This document shows, in pieces, positions 50,909 to 60,084 of a DNA stretch of 64,000 nucleotides (the stretch's first letter is position 1; each line of letters starts with the position of its first letter). Under the pieces are notes generated by a model. The model was not told the DNA's origin and searched no databases. It saw nothing but the letters and a program-made list of their open reading frames with translations. The stretch comes from Bradyrhizobium sp. NFR13 (lineage in GTDB: Bacteria; Pseudomonadota; Alphaproteobacteria; Rhizobiales; Xanthobacteraceae), in assembly GCF_900114605.1 (NCBI RefSeq), contig NZ_FOTP01000004.1:1-64000 (forward strand). The letters are read 5' to 3'. Position numbers and translations under genes: made by a program.

Positions 50909-52168
50909 ATGTCAGACGAGAAGAAACCGGGCCTGCAGTCGCCGTTACGGCGCAAATTGCTGATGGGAATGGCCGCGTTGCCAGCGATGTCCATGCTTCC
51001 GCGCACATCTTTTGCGCAGGCACCGGCCACCTCGGCCATCAACACCACGGGCCTTGCGGTCACCGATACGGAAGTCACCGTCGGTATCCTGCACTCGGTC
51101 ACCGGTACCATGGCCATCTCGGAAACCGGCTCGGTGCAGGCTGAAAAGCTCGCCATCGACCAGATCAACGCCATGGGCGGCGTGCTCGGCCGCAAGATCA
51201 AATTCATCCAGGAAGACGGTGCATCGGACTGGCCGACCTTCGCCGAAAAGGCCAAGAAGCTGCTGGTCAATGACAAGGTCGCGGCCATCATGGGCTGCTG
51301 GACCTCGGCCTCCCGCAAGGCCGTGTTGCCGGTCATGGAACAGTATAACGGCATGCTGTACTATCCGACCTTCTATGAAGGTCTCGAGCAGTCCAAGAAC
51401 GTCATCTACACCGGTCAGGAAGCGACGCAGCAGATCCTCGCCGGTCTCGACTGGGTCTCCAAGACCAAGAATGGCAAGAGCTTCTACCTGATCGGCTCGG
51501 ATTATATCTGGCCGCGCACGTCGATGAAGATCGCCCGCAAGCACATCGAGGGCAAGCTCGGCGGCAAGGTCTCGGGCGAAGAATACTTCCCGCTCGGCCA
51601 CACCCAGTTCAACTCGGTCATCAACAAGATCAAGCTGACCAAGCCGGACGTGATCTATGCCGCGGTTGTCGGCGGCTCCAACGTCGCCTTCTACAAGCAG
51701 CTCAAGGCGGCTGGCATCGACCTGTCGAAGCAGACCATGCTGACCATCTCGGTCACCGAGGACGAAATCGACGGTATCGGTGGCGAGAACATCGCGGGCG
51801 CCTATGCCTGTATGAAGTACTTCCAGTCACTCGATAATCCGAACAACAAGGAATTCGTCGCCGCCTTCAAGAAGATGTGGGGCGAGAAGACCGTGATCGG
51901 CGACGTGACGCAGGCTGCCTATCTCGGCCCGTGGCTGTGGAAAATGACGGTCGAAAAGGCCGGCTCGTTCGATGTCGACAAGATCGCCGCGGCTTCCGCC
52001 GGCATCGAGTTCACCAAGGCGCCGGAAGGCTACGTCAAGATCCATCCAAACCACCATCTGTGGTCGAAGGCCCGCGTCGGGCAGGCGCAGCTCGATGGCC
52101 AGTTCAAGGTGGTCTACGAGACGCCCGAACTGATCGAGCCGGATCCGTTCCCGAAGGGCTACCAGTAA
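50909..52168 (+). CDS. urtA: Urea ABC transporter substrate-binding protein UrtA
   Basis: A 419-residue periplasmic protein of the UrtA/FmdD group in the Peripla_BP_5/6 family. The ATG at 50909 is preceded by gggg; the signal region contains LRRKLLMGMAALPAM and ends SFAQA, a twin-arginine-like arrangement. Diagnostic segments are TVGILHSVTGTMAISE near the mature N-terminus, CWTSASRKAVLPVME, YYPTFYEG and the late PNHHLWSKARVGQ. It binds urea or short-chain amides. It heads urtABCDE-fmdAB, divergent from the transporter-kinase. Confidence 0.95.
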   Translation: MSDEKKPGLQSPLRRKLLMGMAALPAMSMLPRTSFAQAPATSAINTTGLAVTDTEVTVGILHSVTGTMAISETGSVQAEKLAIDQINAMGGVLGRKIKFIQEDGASDWPTFAEKAKKLLVNDKVAAIMGCWTSASRKAVLPVMEQYNGMLYYPTFYEGLEQSKNVIYTGQEATQQILAGLDWVSKTKNGKSFYLIGSDYIWPRTSMKIARKHIEGKLGGKVSGEEYFPLGHTQFNSVINKIKLTKPDVIYAAVVGGSNVAFYKQLKAAGIDLSKQTMLTISVTEDEIDGIGGENIAGAYACMKYFQSLDNPNNKEFVAAFKKMWGEKTVIGDVTQAAYLGPWLWKMTVEKAGSFDVDKIAAASAGIEFTKAPEGYVKIHPNHHLWSKARVGQAQLDGQFKVVYETPELIEPDPFPKGYQ

Positions 52169-52301
52169 GCCTTCCTCCCAAGCGCCGCGTGATCGCCGCG
52201 CCCCACCTCTCCCTGGCGCGGACGACCTATCCGCGCAAGACGACCCCGCGTCGCGTCTCCACGCGCGGCGCGGGACCCTTTCCCTGACGGAGGACGGATC
52301 G

Positions 52302-53228
52302 ATGTTCGGCGACTATTCCATTGGTGACCTTGGCGCCATCTTTGCGATGCAGGGCTTTGCCGGCCTGATCCTGTTCTCGGTCTATGTGCTGATGGCCCTC
52401 GGTCTCGCGATCATCTTCGGCCAGATGGGCGTCATCAACATGGCCCATGGCGAATTCATGATCCTGGGCGCCTACGTCACCTGGATGACGTCGAGCTTCT
52501 TCCAGTCGCATCTCCCGTCGCTGTTCTCCGGCTACTTCTTTGTCGCCATGATCCTTGCCTTCATTGCCTCCGGTAGCTTGGGGATGCTGGTCGAATGGGG
52601 GCTGATACGGCATCTCTACAAGCGCCCGCTCGATACACTGCTGGCGACCTGGGGCCTCAGCCTGATCCTGCAGCAGGCCTATCGTTCGGTATTCGGTGCG
52701 CGCGAAGTCGGTGTCGAGTTGCCGCAGTGGATGATGGGCTCGAAGCAGGTCACCGACACGATCGAAGTGCCGATCAACGGCATCTTCGTGATGTGCCTGA
52801 CGCTGGCCATCACGATGGTCGTCGCCTGGATCATGTTCAAGTCGCGCTGGGGCAAGCAGGTGCGCGCCGTGGTGCAGAACCGCGTGATGGCTGGTGCCGT
52901 CGGCATCAATACCGAGAAAGTCGACCGCTACACCTTCGGCCTCGGCTGCGGCATCGCCGGGATCGCAGGCTCGGCCTTTACGATGATCGGCTCCACCGGT
53001 CCGACCTCGGGTCAGCTCTACATTGTCGATACGTTCCTCGTCGTGGTGTTCGGCGGCGCGGCCAGCCTGTTCGGCACAATCGCCTCGGCCTTCACCATCT
53101 CCCAGGCGCAGTCGACCATGGAGTTCTTCATGTCCGGCTCGATGGCCAAGGTGCTGACGCTGCTGACCATCGTGGCGATCCTGATGATCCGGCCGCAGGG
53201 CCTGTTCGCCCTCAAGGTCCGCAAGTAA
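52302..53228 (+). CDS. urtB: Urea ABC transporter permease UrtB
   Basis: A 308-residue inner-membrane permease of the LivH type with about eight helices. Typical segments are MALGLAIIFGQMGVINMAHGE near residue 28 and TWGLSLILQQAYRSVFG near 111, the latter characteristic of UrtB. A strong ribosome binding site (ggagga) precedes the ATG. It pairs with UrtC. It lies 133 bases after urtA; no terminator is evident in that gap. Confidence 0.94.
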   Translation: MFGDYSIGDLGAIFAMQGFAGLILFSVYVLMALGLAIIFGQMGVINMAHGEFMILGAYVTWMTSSFFQSHLPSLFSGYFFVAMILAFIASGSLGMLVEWGLIRHLYKRPLDTLLATWGLSLILQQAYRSVFGAREVGVELPQWMMGSKQVTDTIEVPINGIFVMCLTLAITMVVAWIMFKSRWGKQVRAVVQNRVMAGAVGINTEKVDRYTFGLGCGIAGIAGSAFTMIGSTGPTSGQLYIVDTFLVVVFGGAASLFGTIASAFTISQAQSTMEFFMSGSMAKVLTLLTIVAILMIRPQGLFALKVRK

Positions 53229-53259
53229 GCGCGCATAGAAAGAGCAGGGCATCATCACC

Positions 53260-54405
53260 ATGATCAATTCACGCTTCTTCAACCGCTCGGAACTGATCGG
53301 TTTCCTGTCGCTGCTGTTGTTGCTCGCGGTGATCCTGCCGCTGTTTCTCGACGTGTTCCGTCTCAACCTCGTCGCCAAATATCTGACCTATGCCTTCGTC
53401 GCCATCGGCCTTGTGATGTGCTGGGGCTATGGCGGCATTCTCAGTCTCGGCCAGGGCGTGTTTTTCGGCCTCGGCGGCTACTGCATGGCGATGTTCCTGA
53501 AGCTGGAGGCGTCGAGCGTCGAGAACACCAAGATCCAGTCGACCCCCGGCATTCCGGATTTCATGGACTGGAACCAGATCACGTCGCTGCCGATGTTCTG
53601 GAAGCCGTTCCACTCGCTGCCGCTGACCATCATCGCCATCCTCGTGGTGCCGACGCTGCTGGCCTTCATCATCGGCGCTGCGATGTTCAAGCGCCGCGTC
53701 GGCGGCGTCTATTTCGCCATCATCACCCAGGCCATCGCGGCCATCGCTACCATCCTGATCATCGGTCAGCAGGGCTATACCGGCGGCATCAATGGCATGA
53801 CCGACCTGCGCACGCTGAACGGATGGGATATCCGCACCGACCACGCCAAGGTCATTCTCTACTTCTTCGAAGTATTCGTACTGTTCGCCTGTATCATCGC
53901 GGCGCAGTTCATCCGGCTGACCAAGCTCGGCCGCATCCTGGTGGCGATGCGCGAGCAGGAAGACCGCGTGCGCTTCTCCGGCTACAGCGTCGCCAATTTC
54001 AAGATCTTCGCCTTCTGTGCCGCGGCGATGTTCGCCGCGATCGGCGGCGCCATGTTCACGCTGCAGATCGGTTTCATGTCGCCATCCTTCGTCGGCATCG
54101 TGCCGTCGATCGAAATGGTCATCTACACCGCCGTCGGTGGCCGCATGTCGATCTTCGGCGCCGTCTACGGCACACTGCTGGTGAACTACGCCAAGACCAT
54201 GCTCTCGGAATCATTCCCCGAACTCTGGCTGTTCGGCCTTGGCGGTCTGTTCATCGCAGTGGTGCTGTTCTTCCCGAATGGTCTGTCAGGCATTTGGCGC
54301 GATCACGTGGCGCGCCATGTGGACCGGCTGTTCGCCATGCGCTCGTCGGCATCGCGCAAAGCCTGGGCCAGCAAATCCGTCGCCGACGGCGCACCGGCAG
54401 AGTAG
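53260..54405 (+). CDS. urtC: Urea ABC transporter permease UrtC
   Basis: A 381-residue LivM-type permease with about ten helices. UrtC features are MCWGYGGILSLGQGVFFGLGGYCMAMFLK near residue 47, the extracytoplasmic insertion around SVENTKIQSTPGIPDFM, and INGMTDL near 183. The C-terminus has a basic cytoplasmic tail. It follows urtB by 31 bases and precedes urtD by 10. With UrtB it forms the urea or amide channel. Confidence 0.94.
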   Translation: MINSRFFNRSELIGFLSLLLLLAVILPLFLDVFRLNLVAKYLTYAFVAIGLVMCWGYGGILSLGQGVFFGLGGYCMAMFLKLEASSVENTKIQSTPGIPDFMDWNQITSLPMFWKPFHSLPLTIIAILVVPTLLAFIIGAAMFKRRVGGVYFAIITQAIAAIATILIIGQQGYTGGINGMTDLRTLNGWDIRTDHAKVILYFFEVFVLFACIIAAQFIRLTKLGRILVAMREQEDRVRFSGYSVANFKIFAFCAAAMFAAIGGAMFTLQIGFMSPSFVGIVPSIEMVIYTAVGGRMSIFGAVYGTLLVNYAKTMLSESFPELWLFGLGGLFIAVVLFFPNGLSGIWRDHVARHVDRLFAMRSSASRKAWASKSVADGAPAE

Positions 54406-54415
54406 GGGACAGGTC

Positions 54416-55171
54416 ATGCTTATCGGACATCAGCCCAAGGATTTCCTGCTCGCGGTGGAAGGGCTCACCGTTTCCTTCGACGGCTTCAAGGCAGTCAATG
54501 ATCTGTCCTTCTATGTAGAGGAGAACGAAATCCGCGTGATCATTGGCCCCAACGGCGCCGGAAAGACCACGGTGCTCGACCTGATCTGCGGCAAGACCAA
54601 AGCCACCTCGGGTTCGGTTCAGTTTCGCGGCACGGAGCTGACCAAGCTGAAGGAAAACCAGATCGTGCAGGCCGGCGTCGGCCGCAAGTTCCAGACGCCG
54701 TCGGTCTACGAGGATCTCACGGTGTTCGAGAATCTGGAGATCTGCTATCCGCGCGGCCGCTCGGTGTTCGGCTCGCTGATGTTCAAGCGCGACGCCGCGG
54801 TGAAGGAGCGCGTCGAGGAAGTCGCCGAGATGATCTTCCTCAAGGATCGCCTCAATATGTATGCGGACGTGCTGTCGCATGGCCAGAAGCAGTGGCTCGA
54901 GATCGGCATGCTGCTGATTCAGGACCCGGATCTTCTGATGCTCGACGAGCCCGTCGCCGGCATGAGCGTCAGCGAGCGGATCAAGACGGCGGAGCTGTTG
55001 AACACGATCATCAAGAACCGCTCGGTGCTGGTGATCGAACACGACATGAAATTCGTCGAGGACATCGCCCACAAGGTGACCGTGCTGCATCAGGGACAGA
55101 TCCTGTCCGAAGGCACCATGGAGAAGGTTCAGAACGATCCCAAGGTCATCGAAGTCTATCTGGGTCATTGA
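54416..55171 (+). CDS. urtD: Urea ABC transporter ATPase UrtD
   Basis: A 251-residue LivG-type ATPase from ATG 54416 (aggtc upstream); the longer open frame inside urtC is not used. Walker A is GPNGAGKTT near residue 44, the signature region is LSHGQKQWLEIGMLL (the usual SGG is replaced by SHG, as in UrtD proteins), Walker B is LLMLDEPVAGM, and the switch His is in IEHDM. UrtD-type ATPases are recognised by this variant signature. Confidence 0.94.
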   Translation: MLIGHQPKDFLLAVEGLTVSFDGFKAVNDLSFYVEENEIRVIIGPNGAGKTTVLDLICGKTKATSGSVQFRGTELTKLKENQIVQAGVGRKFQTPSVYEDLTVFENLEICYPRGRSVFGSLMFKRDAAVKERVEEVAEMIFLKDRLNMYADVLSHGQKQWLEIGMLLIQDPDLLMLDEPVAGMSVSERIKTAELLNTIIKNRSVLVIEHDMKFVEDIAHKVTVLHQGQILSEGTMEKVQNDPKVIEVYLGH

Positions 55172-55181
55172 GGAGATCATC

Positions 55182-55871
55182 ATGCTCGCGATCAACGATC
55201 TCCACGTCGCTTACGGCCAGAGCGAAGTTCTGCACGGCCTGAATGTCTCGGTGCAGCCCAACGAAATCGTGGCCATCATGGGCCGCAATGGCATGGGCAA
55301 GACCACTCTGATGAAATCGCTCATGGGCATCGTCCCGACCAAGTCGGGCTCGGTGATCATGGAAGGCAAGGAGCTGGGCGCGCTGAAGAGCTATGAGCGC
55401 GTCGCGCGTGGCCTCGCTTACGTGCCGCAGGGCCGGATGATCTTCTCCCATATGACGGTGAAGGAGAATATCGAGACAGGCCTCGTCGCCTCCGGCGAGA
55501 AGGAGGTGCCGGGCGATCTCTATGAGCTGTTCCCGGTGCTGCTGGAGATGAAAGGCCGCCGCGGCGGCAATCTCTCCGGCGGTCAGCAGCAGCAACTTGC
55601 CATCGCCCGCGCGCTCGCCACCAAGCCGAAGGTGCTGTTGCTGGACGAGCCCACCGAAGGCATCCAGCCATCGATCATCAAGGACATGGCCCGCACGTTG
55701 AAGCACATCCGCGACACCAAGGGCCTGTCGATCATTGTGTCCGAACAGGTGCTGAGCTTTGCGCTCGATGTCGCCGACCGCGTGCTGGTGATCGAGAACG
55801 GTGAGATCGTTCGCGACGAAGCCCGCGAGGGCATCGATGCCGCGCAGATCGCCAAGTACCTGTCCGTCTAA
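55182..55871 (+). CDS. urtE: Urea ABC transporter ATPase UrtE
   Basis: A 229-residue LivF-type ATPase. Walker A is GRNGMGKTT near residue 36, the signature LSGGQQQQLAIARAL near 131 and Walker B VLLLDEPTEGIQPSI. The GRNGMGKTTLMKSLMG sequence is typical of UrtE. It follows urtD by 10 bases with ggag in between. Completes the five-component transporter. Confidence 0.94.
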   Translation: MLAINDLHVAYGQSEVLHGLNVSVQPNEIVAIMGRNGMGKTTLMKSLMGIVPTKSGSVIMEGKELGALKSYERVARGLAYVPQGRMIFSHMTVKENIETGLVASGEKEVPGDLYELFPVLLEMKGRRGGNLSGGQQQQLAIARALATKPKVLLLDEPTEGIQPSIIKDMARTLKHIRDTKGLSIIVSEQVLSFALDVADRVLVIENGEIVRDEAREGIDAAQIAKYLSV

Positions 55872-55920
55872 TTCACCACGCGTCCAACCACCAAGACCAG
55901 TAACCGAAGGGGAGCATTGA

Positions 55921-57150
55921 ATGCCAGATACACTGATCAAGGTCGACCTTACGCAATCGGCCTACGACAACGACATGATTCACAACCGCTGGCATTCGGA
56001 CATTCCCATGGTCGCATGGGTCAATCCCGGCGATGATTTCATCGTCGAGACCTATGACTGGACCGGCGGCTTCATCAAGAACAACGACAGCGCCGACGAC
56101 GTGCGCGACATCGATCTGTCGATCGTGCACTTCCTGTCCGGCCCGATCGGCGTCAAGGGCGCCGAGCCTGGCGATCTTCTCGTTGTGGATCTGCTCGATG
56201 TGGGCCCGATGAAGGATAGCCTCTGGGGCTTCAATGGCTTCTTCTCCAAGAAGAACGGCGGCGGTTTCCTGACGGATCACTTTCCGGAAGCGCAGAAGTC
56301 GATCTGGGACTTCAAAGGCATGTACACCTCGTCGCGCCACATCCCGGGCGTGAACTTCGCCGGCCTGATCCATCCCGGTCTGATCGGCTGTCTGCCCGAT
56401 CCGAAGCTGCTCGCCACCTGGAACGAGCGTGAGACCGCACTGATCGCAACCAATCCGGAGCGTGTGCCTGGCCTCGCCAATCCGCCATTCGGCCCGACCG
56501 CGCATATGGGACGCATGAAAGGTGAAGCCCGTGACAAGGCTGCTGCCGAAGGCGCTCGCACCGTGCCGCCGCGCGAGCATGGCGGCAATTGCGACATCAA
56601 GGACCTGTCGCGCGGCTCGAAAGTGTATTTCCCGGTCTATGTGCCCGGTGGCGGCCTCTCCATGGGCGACCTGCACTTCAGCCAAGGCGACGGCGAAATC
56701 ACCTTCTGCGGGGCCATCGAGATGGCCGGCTGGCTGCATATCAAGGTCGATGTCATCAAGGACGGTGTGTCGAAATACGGCATCAAGAATCCGGTGTTCA
56801 AGCCGTCGCCGATGACGCCGAATTACAACGACTTCCTGATCTTCGAAGGCATCTCGGTGGATGAGGCCGGCAAGCAGCATTATCTCGATGTACATATCGC
56901 CTATCGTCAGGCCTGTCTGAATGCCATCGAATATCTGAAGAAGTTCGGCTATTCCGGCGCGCAGGCCTATTCGATCCTCGGCACCGCGCCGGTGCAGGGC
57001 CACATCTCCGGGGTCGTCGACGTACCCAACGCCTGCGCCACGCTGTGGCTGCCGACGCAGATCTTCGACTTCGATATCAATCCGTCCTCGGCGGGGCCGG
57101 TCAAGCACATCAAGGGCGACATCCAGATGCCGCTCTCGCCGGACAAGTAA
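55921..57150 (+). CDS. fmdA: Formamidase (acetamidase/formamidase family)
   Basis: A 409-residue cytoplasmic amidohydrolase of the FmdA/AmdA family, which hydrolyses formamide (or acetamide) to ammonia and the acid. Family segments are NRWHSDIPMVAWVNPGDDF near residue 22, FLSGPIGVKGAEPGDLLVV near 75, EHGGNCDIKDLSRGSKVYFP near 219 and MGDLHFSQGDGE near 250. A strong ribosome binding site (aaggggag) precedes the ATG. Its location after urtE suggests that the transporter imports amides as well as, or instead of, urea. No urease gene is in this window. Confidence 0.94.
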   Translation: MPDTLIKVDLTQSAYDNDMIHNRWHSDIPMVAWVNPGDDFIVETYDWTGGFIKNNDSADDVRDIDLSIVHFLSGPIGVKGAEPGDLLVVDLLDVGPMKDSLWGFNGFFSKKNGGGFLTDHFPEAQKSIWDFKGMYTSSRHIPGVNFAGLIHPGLIGCLPDPKLLATWNERETALIATNPERVPGLANPPFGPTAHMGRMKGEARDKAAAEGARTVPPREHGGNCDIKDLSRGSKVYFPVYVPGGGLSMGDLHFSQGDGEITFCGAIEMAGWLHIKVDVIKDGVSKYGIKNPVFKPSPMTPNYNDFLIFEGISVDEAGKQHYLDVHIAYRQACLNAIEYLKKFGYSGAQAYSILGTAPVQGHISGVVDVPNACATLWLPTQIFDFDINPSSAGPVKHIKGDIQMPLSPDK

Positions 57151-57162
57151 CGCGGTCAACTC

Positions 57163-57201
57163 GGCTGCGGGGTTGGCGTCACGACCCCGCAGCCCCTTTT
57201 T
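57163..57201 (+). terminator. Rho-independent terminator after fmdA
   Basis: Stem GGCTGCGGGGT and ACCCCGCAGCC (eleven perfect pairs) with a ten-base loop, followed by CC and five T residues. It lies between fmdA and fmdB, so fmdB may be read through only in part or have its own promoter. Confidence 0.85.
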
Positions 57202-57228
57202 CTGATGTGTGAACGAGAGTGAAGCGCC

Positions 57229-57570
57229 ATGCCGGTCTATGAATATCTCTGCGACGATTGCGGCCCCTTCACCGACATGCGGCCGATGGCGGAATGCGAT
57301 GATCCTCAGGACTGTCCGCATTGCGCGACACAGGCGCCGCGCGTGATCCTGACCGCGCCCGCCTTCTTCTGCATGCCCTCCGACAAACGCAAGGCCCACG
57401 CTACCAATGAGCGCAGCCGCAATGCGCCGAAGACATCGGCGGAGTACAAGGCCTCCCATGGAGCCGGCTGCGGTTGCTGTTCCGGGAAGAAGCCGTCGCG
57501 ATTGGTCAAGAAGACGGCAACCGGCGCCAAGAGTTTCCCGACCGCGCGGCCGTGGATGATCAGCCACTGA
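57229..57570 (+). CDS. fmdB: FmdB family zinc-ribbon protein
   Basis: A 113-residue small protein beginning MPVYEYLCDDCGPFTDMRPM, the hallmark of the FmdB/CxxC_CXXC_SSSS family. Zinc ligands are CDDC and CPHC; a second cysteine-rich patch, CGCC, occurs near residue 82. FmdB of Methylophilus was described as a putative regulator of formamidase; the true function is unsettled. It follows fmdA across a terminator and likely belongs to the same functional unit. Confidence 0.9.
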   Translation: MPVYEYLCDDCGPFTDMRPMAECDDPQDCPHCATQAPRVILTAPAFFCMPSDKRKAHATNERSRNAPKTSAEYKASHGAGCGCCSGKKPSRLVKKTATGAKSFPTARPWMISH

Positions 57571-57600
57571 CGGTGCCGGCGACTTCATTCGCCCCACGCC

Positions 57601-57754
57601 GTCATTCCGGGGCGCAGCCGGCTCTTGCCGGATGCGAACCCGGAACATCGATGTGTTCCTCACCTCTATCCACCGGCACGTGAGAGGTGATGAACATGTC
57701 GGGGTTCCGGGTTCACGCCTATCCGCTCCGCGGCCCGACGCGCCCCGGAATGAC
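57601..57754. repeat. Long inverted intergenic repeat, family A (copy 3)
   Basis: GTCATTCCGGGGCGC at the left and GCGCCCCGGAATGAC at the right are perfectly inverted; GAACCCGGAAC/GTTCCGGGTTC form inner arms. Separates fmdB from the aldo/keto reductase gene. Longer than the other two copies because of an insert near the loop. The rest of the 57571-57854 gap shows nothing else. Confidence 0.85.
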
Positions 57755-57854
57755 GAGTTTGGGGGGCCATTCGGCGCTCCCGCGACATCGTAGTCCCAAT
57801 GCGCTATCGTCCACTTCCGCGCGCCTTACTGCCGCGGGCAGGCGGAGGCGCATG

Positions 57855-58694
57855 ATGCGACACAATCCATTCGGCCACACCACGCGCGACGTCTCGGTCA
57901 TCGGGCAGGGCACCTGGTATATCGACCACGGTGACCGGGCTGCGGCGGTCAGGGCGCTACGGGCCGGCCTCGATGCCGGCATGAGCCACATCGACACTGC
58001 CGAAATGTATGGTGACGCCGAGCTCGTGATTGCAGAGGCCATCGCTGACCGCCGCGACGAGGTGTTTCTGGTCTCCAAGGTGCTGCCGAGCAACGCGTCG
58101 CGGAAGGGCACCATCGCCGCCTGCGAGCGCTCGCTGAAGCGGCTGGGGACCGACCGGCTCGATTGCTACCTGCTGCACTGGCGCGGTCAGGTTCCGCTTG
58201 CCGAGACTGTCGCCGCCTTCGGAGAGTTGAAGGCGGCCGGCAAGATTGCCTCCTGGGGTGTCAGCAACTTCGATGTCGACGATCTCAACGAGCTGTCGAA
58301 ACTCGCAGGCAAGGGCGCCATCGCCTGCAATCAGGTGCTTTATCATTTGCAGGAGCGCGCCATCGAACACCGCGTGATCCCGTGGTGCGAGAGCCACGGC
58401 GTCGCCGTCGTGGCCTATTCGCCGTTCGGTCATAATGATTTCCCGTCGATGCGCTCGCCGGGCGGCAAAATCCTGCAGCAGATCGCCGATGCCCATCAGG
58501 CCACGCCGAGGCAGGTGGCGCTGGCCTTCCTGATCCGCCAGCCGTCGGTCTTCGCGATTCCGAAGGCGTCGTCGGCCGCCCACGCCGCGGGCAATGCCGC
58601 GGCTAGCGCGTTGACGCTCAGCGCGGCCGAACTGGCCGATATCGAAAAGGTATTCCCGCGCGGTCGCGAGCCCTCCAGCCTGCCGATGCTGTAG
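57855..58694 (+). CDS. Aldo/keto reductase
   Basis: A 279-residue (beta/alpha)8 NADPH-dependent oxidoreductase. I choose ATG 57855 (six bases after GGAGG) over the adjacent ATG 57852; the long upstream open frame runs through the repeat. Catalytic residues visible are Asp in SHIDTAEMYG (with Tyr four residues on), Lys in VSKVLP and His in LLHWRG. The late IPKASS motif holds the cofactor phosphate site. The sequence resembles AKR-type oxidoreductases of unknown substrate. It is followed by an EamA transporter 188 bases on. Confidence 0.9.
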   Translation: MRHNPFGHTTRDVSVIGQGTWYIDHGDRAAAVRALRAGLDAGMSHIDTAEMYGDAELVIAEAIADRRDEVFLVSKVLPSNASRKGTIAACERSLKRLGTDRLDCYLLHWRGQVPLAETVAAFGELKAAGKIASWGVSNFDVDDLNELSKLAGKGAIACNQVLYHLQERAIEHRVIPWCESHGVAVVAYSPFGHNDFPSMRSPGGKILQQIADAHQATPRQVALAFLIRQPSVFAIPKASSAAHAAGNAAASALTLSAAELADIEKVFPRGREPSSLPML

Positions 58695-58882
58695 GGCATG
58701 CGGCAAAATCGATGCTGCGCTGCACGCTGGCCGCTGATGCGTCGACCGGCATAGGCTTTTTTGCCTGCCTGCATATCCGTGTCCTGATATCGGCAGTTGT
58801 CCCGGCCTCGTGATCGTCGTTTTGTGAGGACCATTCGATTCGGCTCGCATGCACCGACGAGCCCGCATATTGGTCCCCGCTC

Positions 58883-59836
58883 GTGACAAGCCATGTTCCG
58901 CCGCCGAAGACTGCTGCCCCTGTATCGGCTCATCGCCATACCGACCGGCCGCTGCACGGCATTCTGATGATCATTTGCTCGACGGCGTTTCTGGCATCGT
59001 CGGACGCGATGGCGAAGTATCTGTCGCGCACCGGCATGCCATCGGTGGAGATCGCCTGGATCCGCTTTCTGGTGTTCGTCGTGATCTTGCTGCCGATCGT
59101 GTTGGCGCCGGCCTCGGGCAATCCGATGCGCTCGGCGCGGCCGCTGCTGCAGGTGTTTCGCGGGCTGGGCCTGTTATGTTCGTCGATCTTTTTCATCATG
59201 GCGCTCGGTTATCTCCCGATCGCGGAAGCGACCGCAACCGGCTTCATCTCGCCGCTGTTCGTCACCGGACTATCGGTTCTGTTCCTCGGTGAGAAGGTCG
59301 GCCTGCGCCGCTGGACTGCCACCATCGCCGGGCTCGTAGGCGTGCTGATCATCGTGCGGCCGGGCACTGCGGCGTTTCAACCCGGTACCATCTTTCCGAT
59401 TATTTCGGCGCTGGGCTGGGCGACCGCATTGGTGCTGACGCGCAAAATCAGCGGTGCCGATCGTGCCATCACCACGATGGCGTTCTCGGCGATCACCGGC
59501 TTTCTCGTGCTCAGCGTCATCGTGCCGTTCTACTGGATTGCGCCGAGCTGGACACAGATCGCCCTCGGTGTTGGCATCGGCGTCGCCGCTACTGTCGGCC
59601 ACTGGATCGTGGTGCTCGCTTTTCGTTTTGCGGACGCGTCCGTGCTGGCGCCATTCTCCTATGTGCAACTGGTGTGGGTGACGCTGATTGGATTCTTCGT
59701 GTTTGGCGAAGCGCCCGATGCCGTCACTTTCGCCGGTGCTGCAATCATCATTGCCAGCGGCGTCTATACTGCACATCGCGAGCGCGTGCGCCGCGCGCAG
59801 GTCACCGCACCGGCGGAACCTTATCCGAGCGCCTGA
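58883..59836 (+). CDS. EamA/DMT family permease
   Basis: A 317-residue inner-membrane protein with ten helices in two EamA repeats (about residues 27-155 and 165-300). The first repeat begins MIICSTAFLASSDAMAKYLSR; FLGEKVGLRRW ends the helix-4 region, and the second repeat contains FRFADASVLAPFSYVQLVW and FGEAPDA. The start is GTG 58883. Drug/metabolite transporters of this type export amino acids or other metabolites; the substrate is unknown. Confidence 0.9.
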   Translation: MTSHVPPPKTAAPVSAHRHTDRPLHGILMIICSTAFLASSDAMAKYLSRTGMPSVEIAWIRFLVFVVILLPIVLAPASGNPMRSARPLLQVFRGLGLLCSSIFFIMALGYLPIAEATATGFISPLFVTGLSVLFLGEKVGLRRWTATIAGLVGVLIIVRPGTAAFQPGTIFPIISALGWATALVLTRKISGADRAITTMAFSAITGFLVLSVIVPFYWIAPSWTQIALGVGIGVAATVGHWIVVLAFRFADASVLAPFSYVQLVWVTLIGFFVFGEAPDAVTFAGAAIIIASGVYTAHRERVRRAQVTAPAEPYPSA

Positions 59837-60084
59837 TGACGAGCTGTTGATCGAAACAGGTCGTCCCCATTGCCCGATTTTCCCTGAGCCATGGCGCTTG
59901 CGGTGGATACATCCGAATGTGTTGCATATCTTTCCGCAAACATGGACGATGATACGCGGGCATATTTCGGGCTTTATCGTGGCTTAAGAATAGTGCTCTT
60001 CCGTGCAATTTTTCCGTGAGTTTTAAACATTCCGAATGTTGCGCGCACTATGCTTTCGATATCTCGTCAGATGTTGGTATCTTT

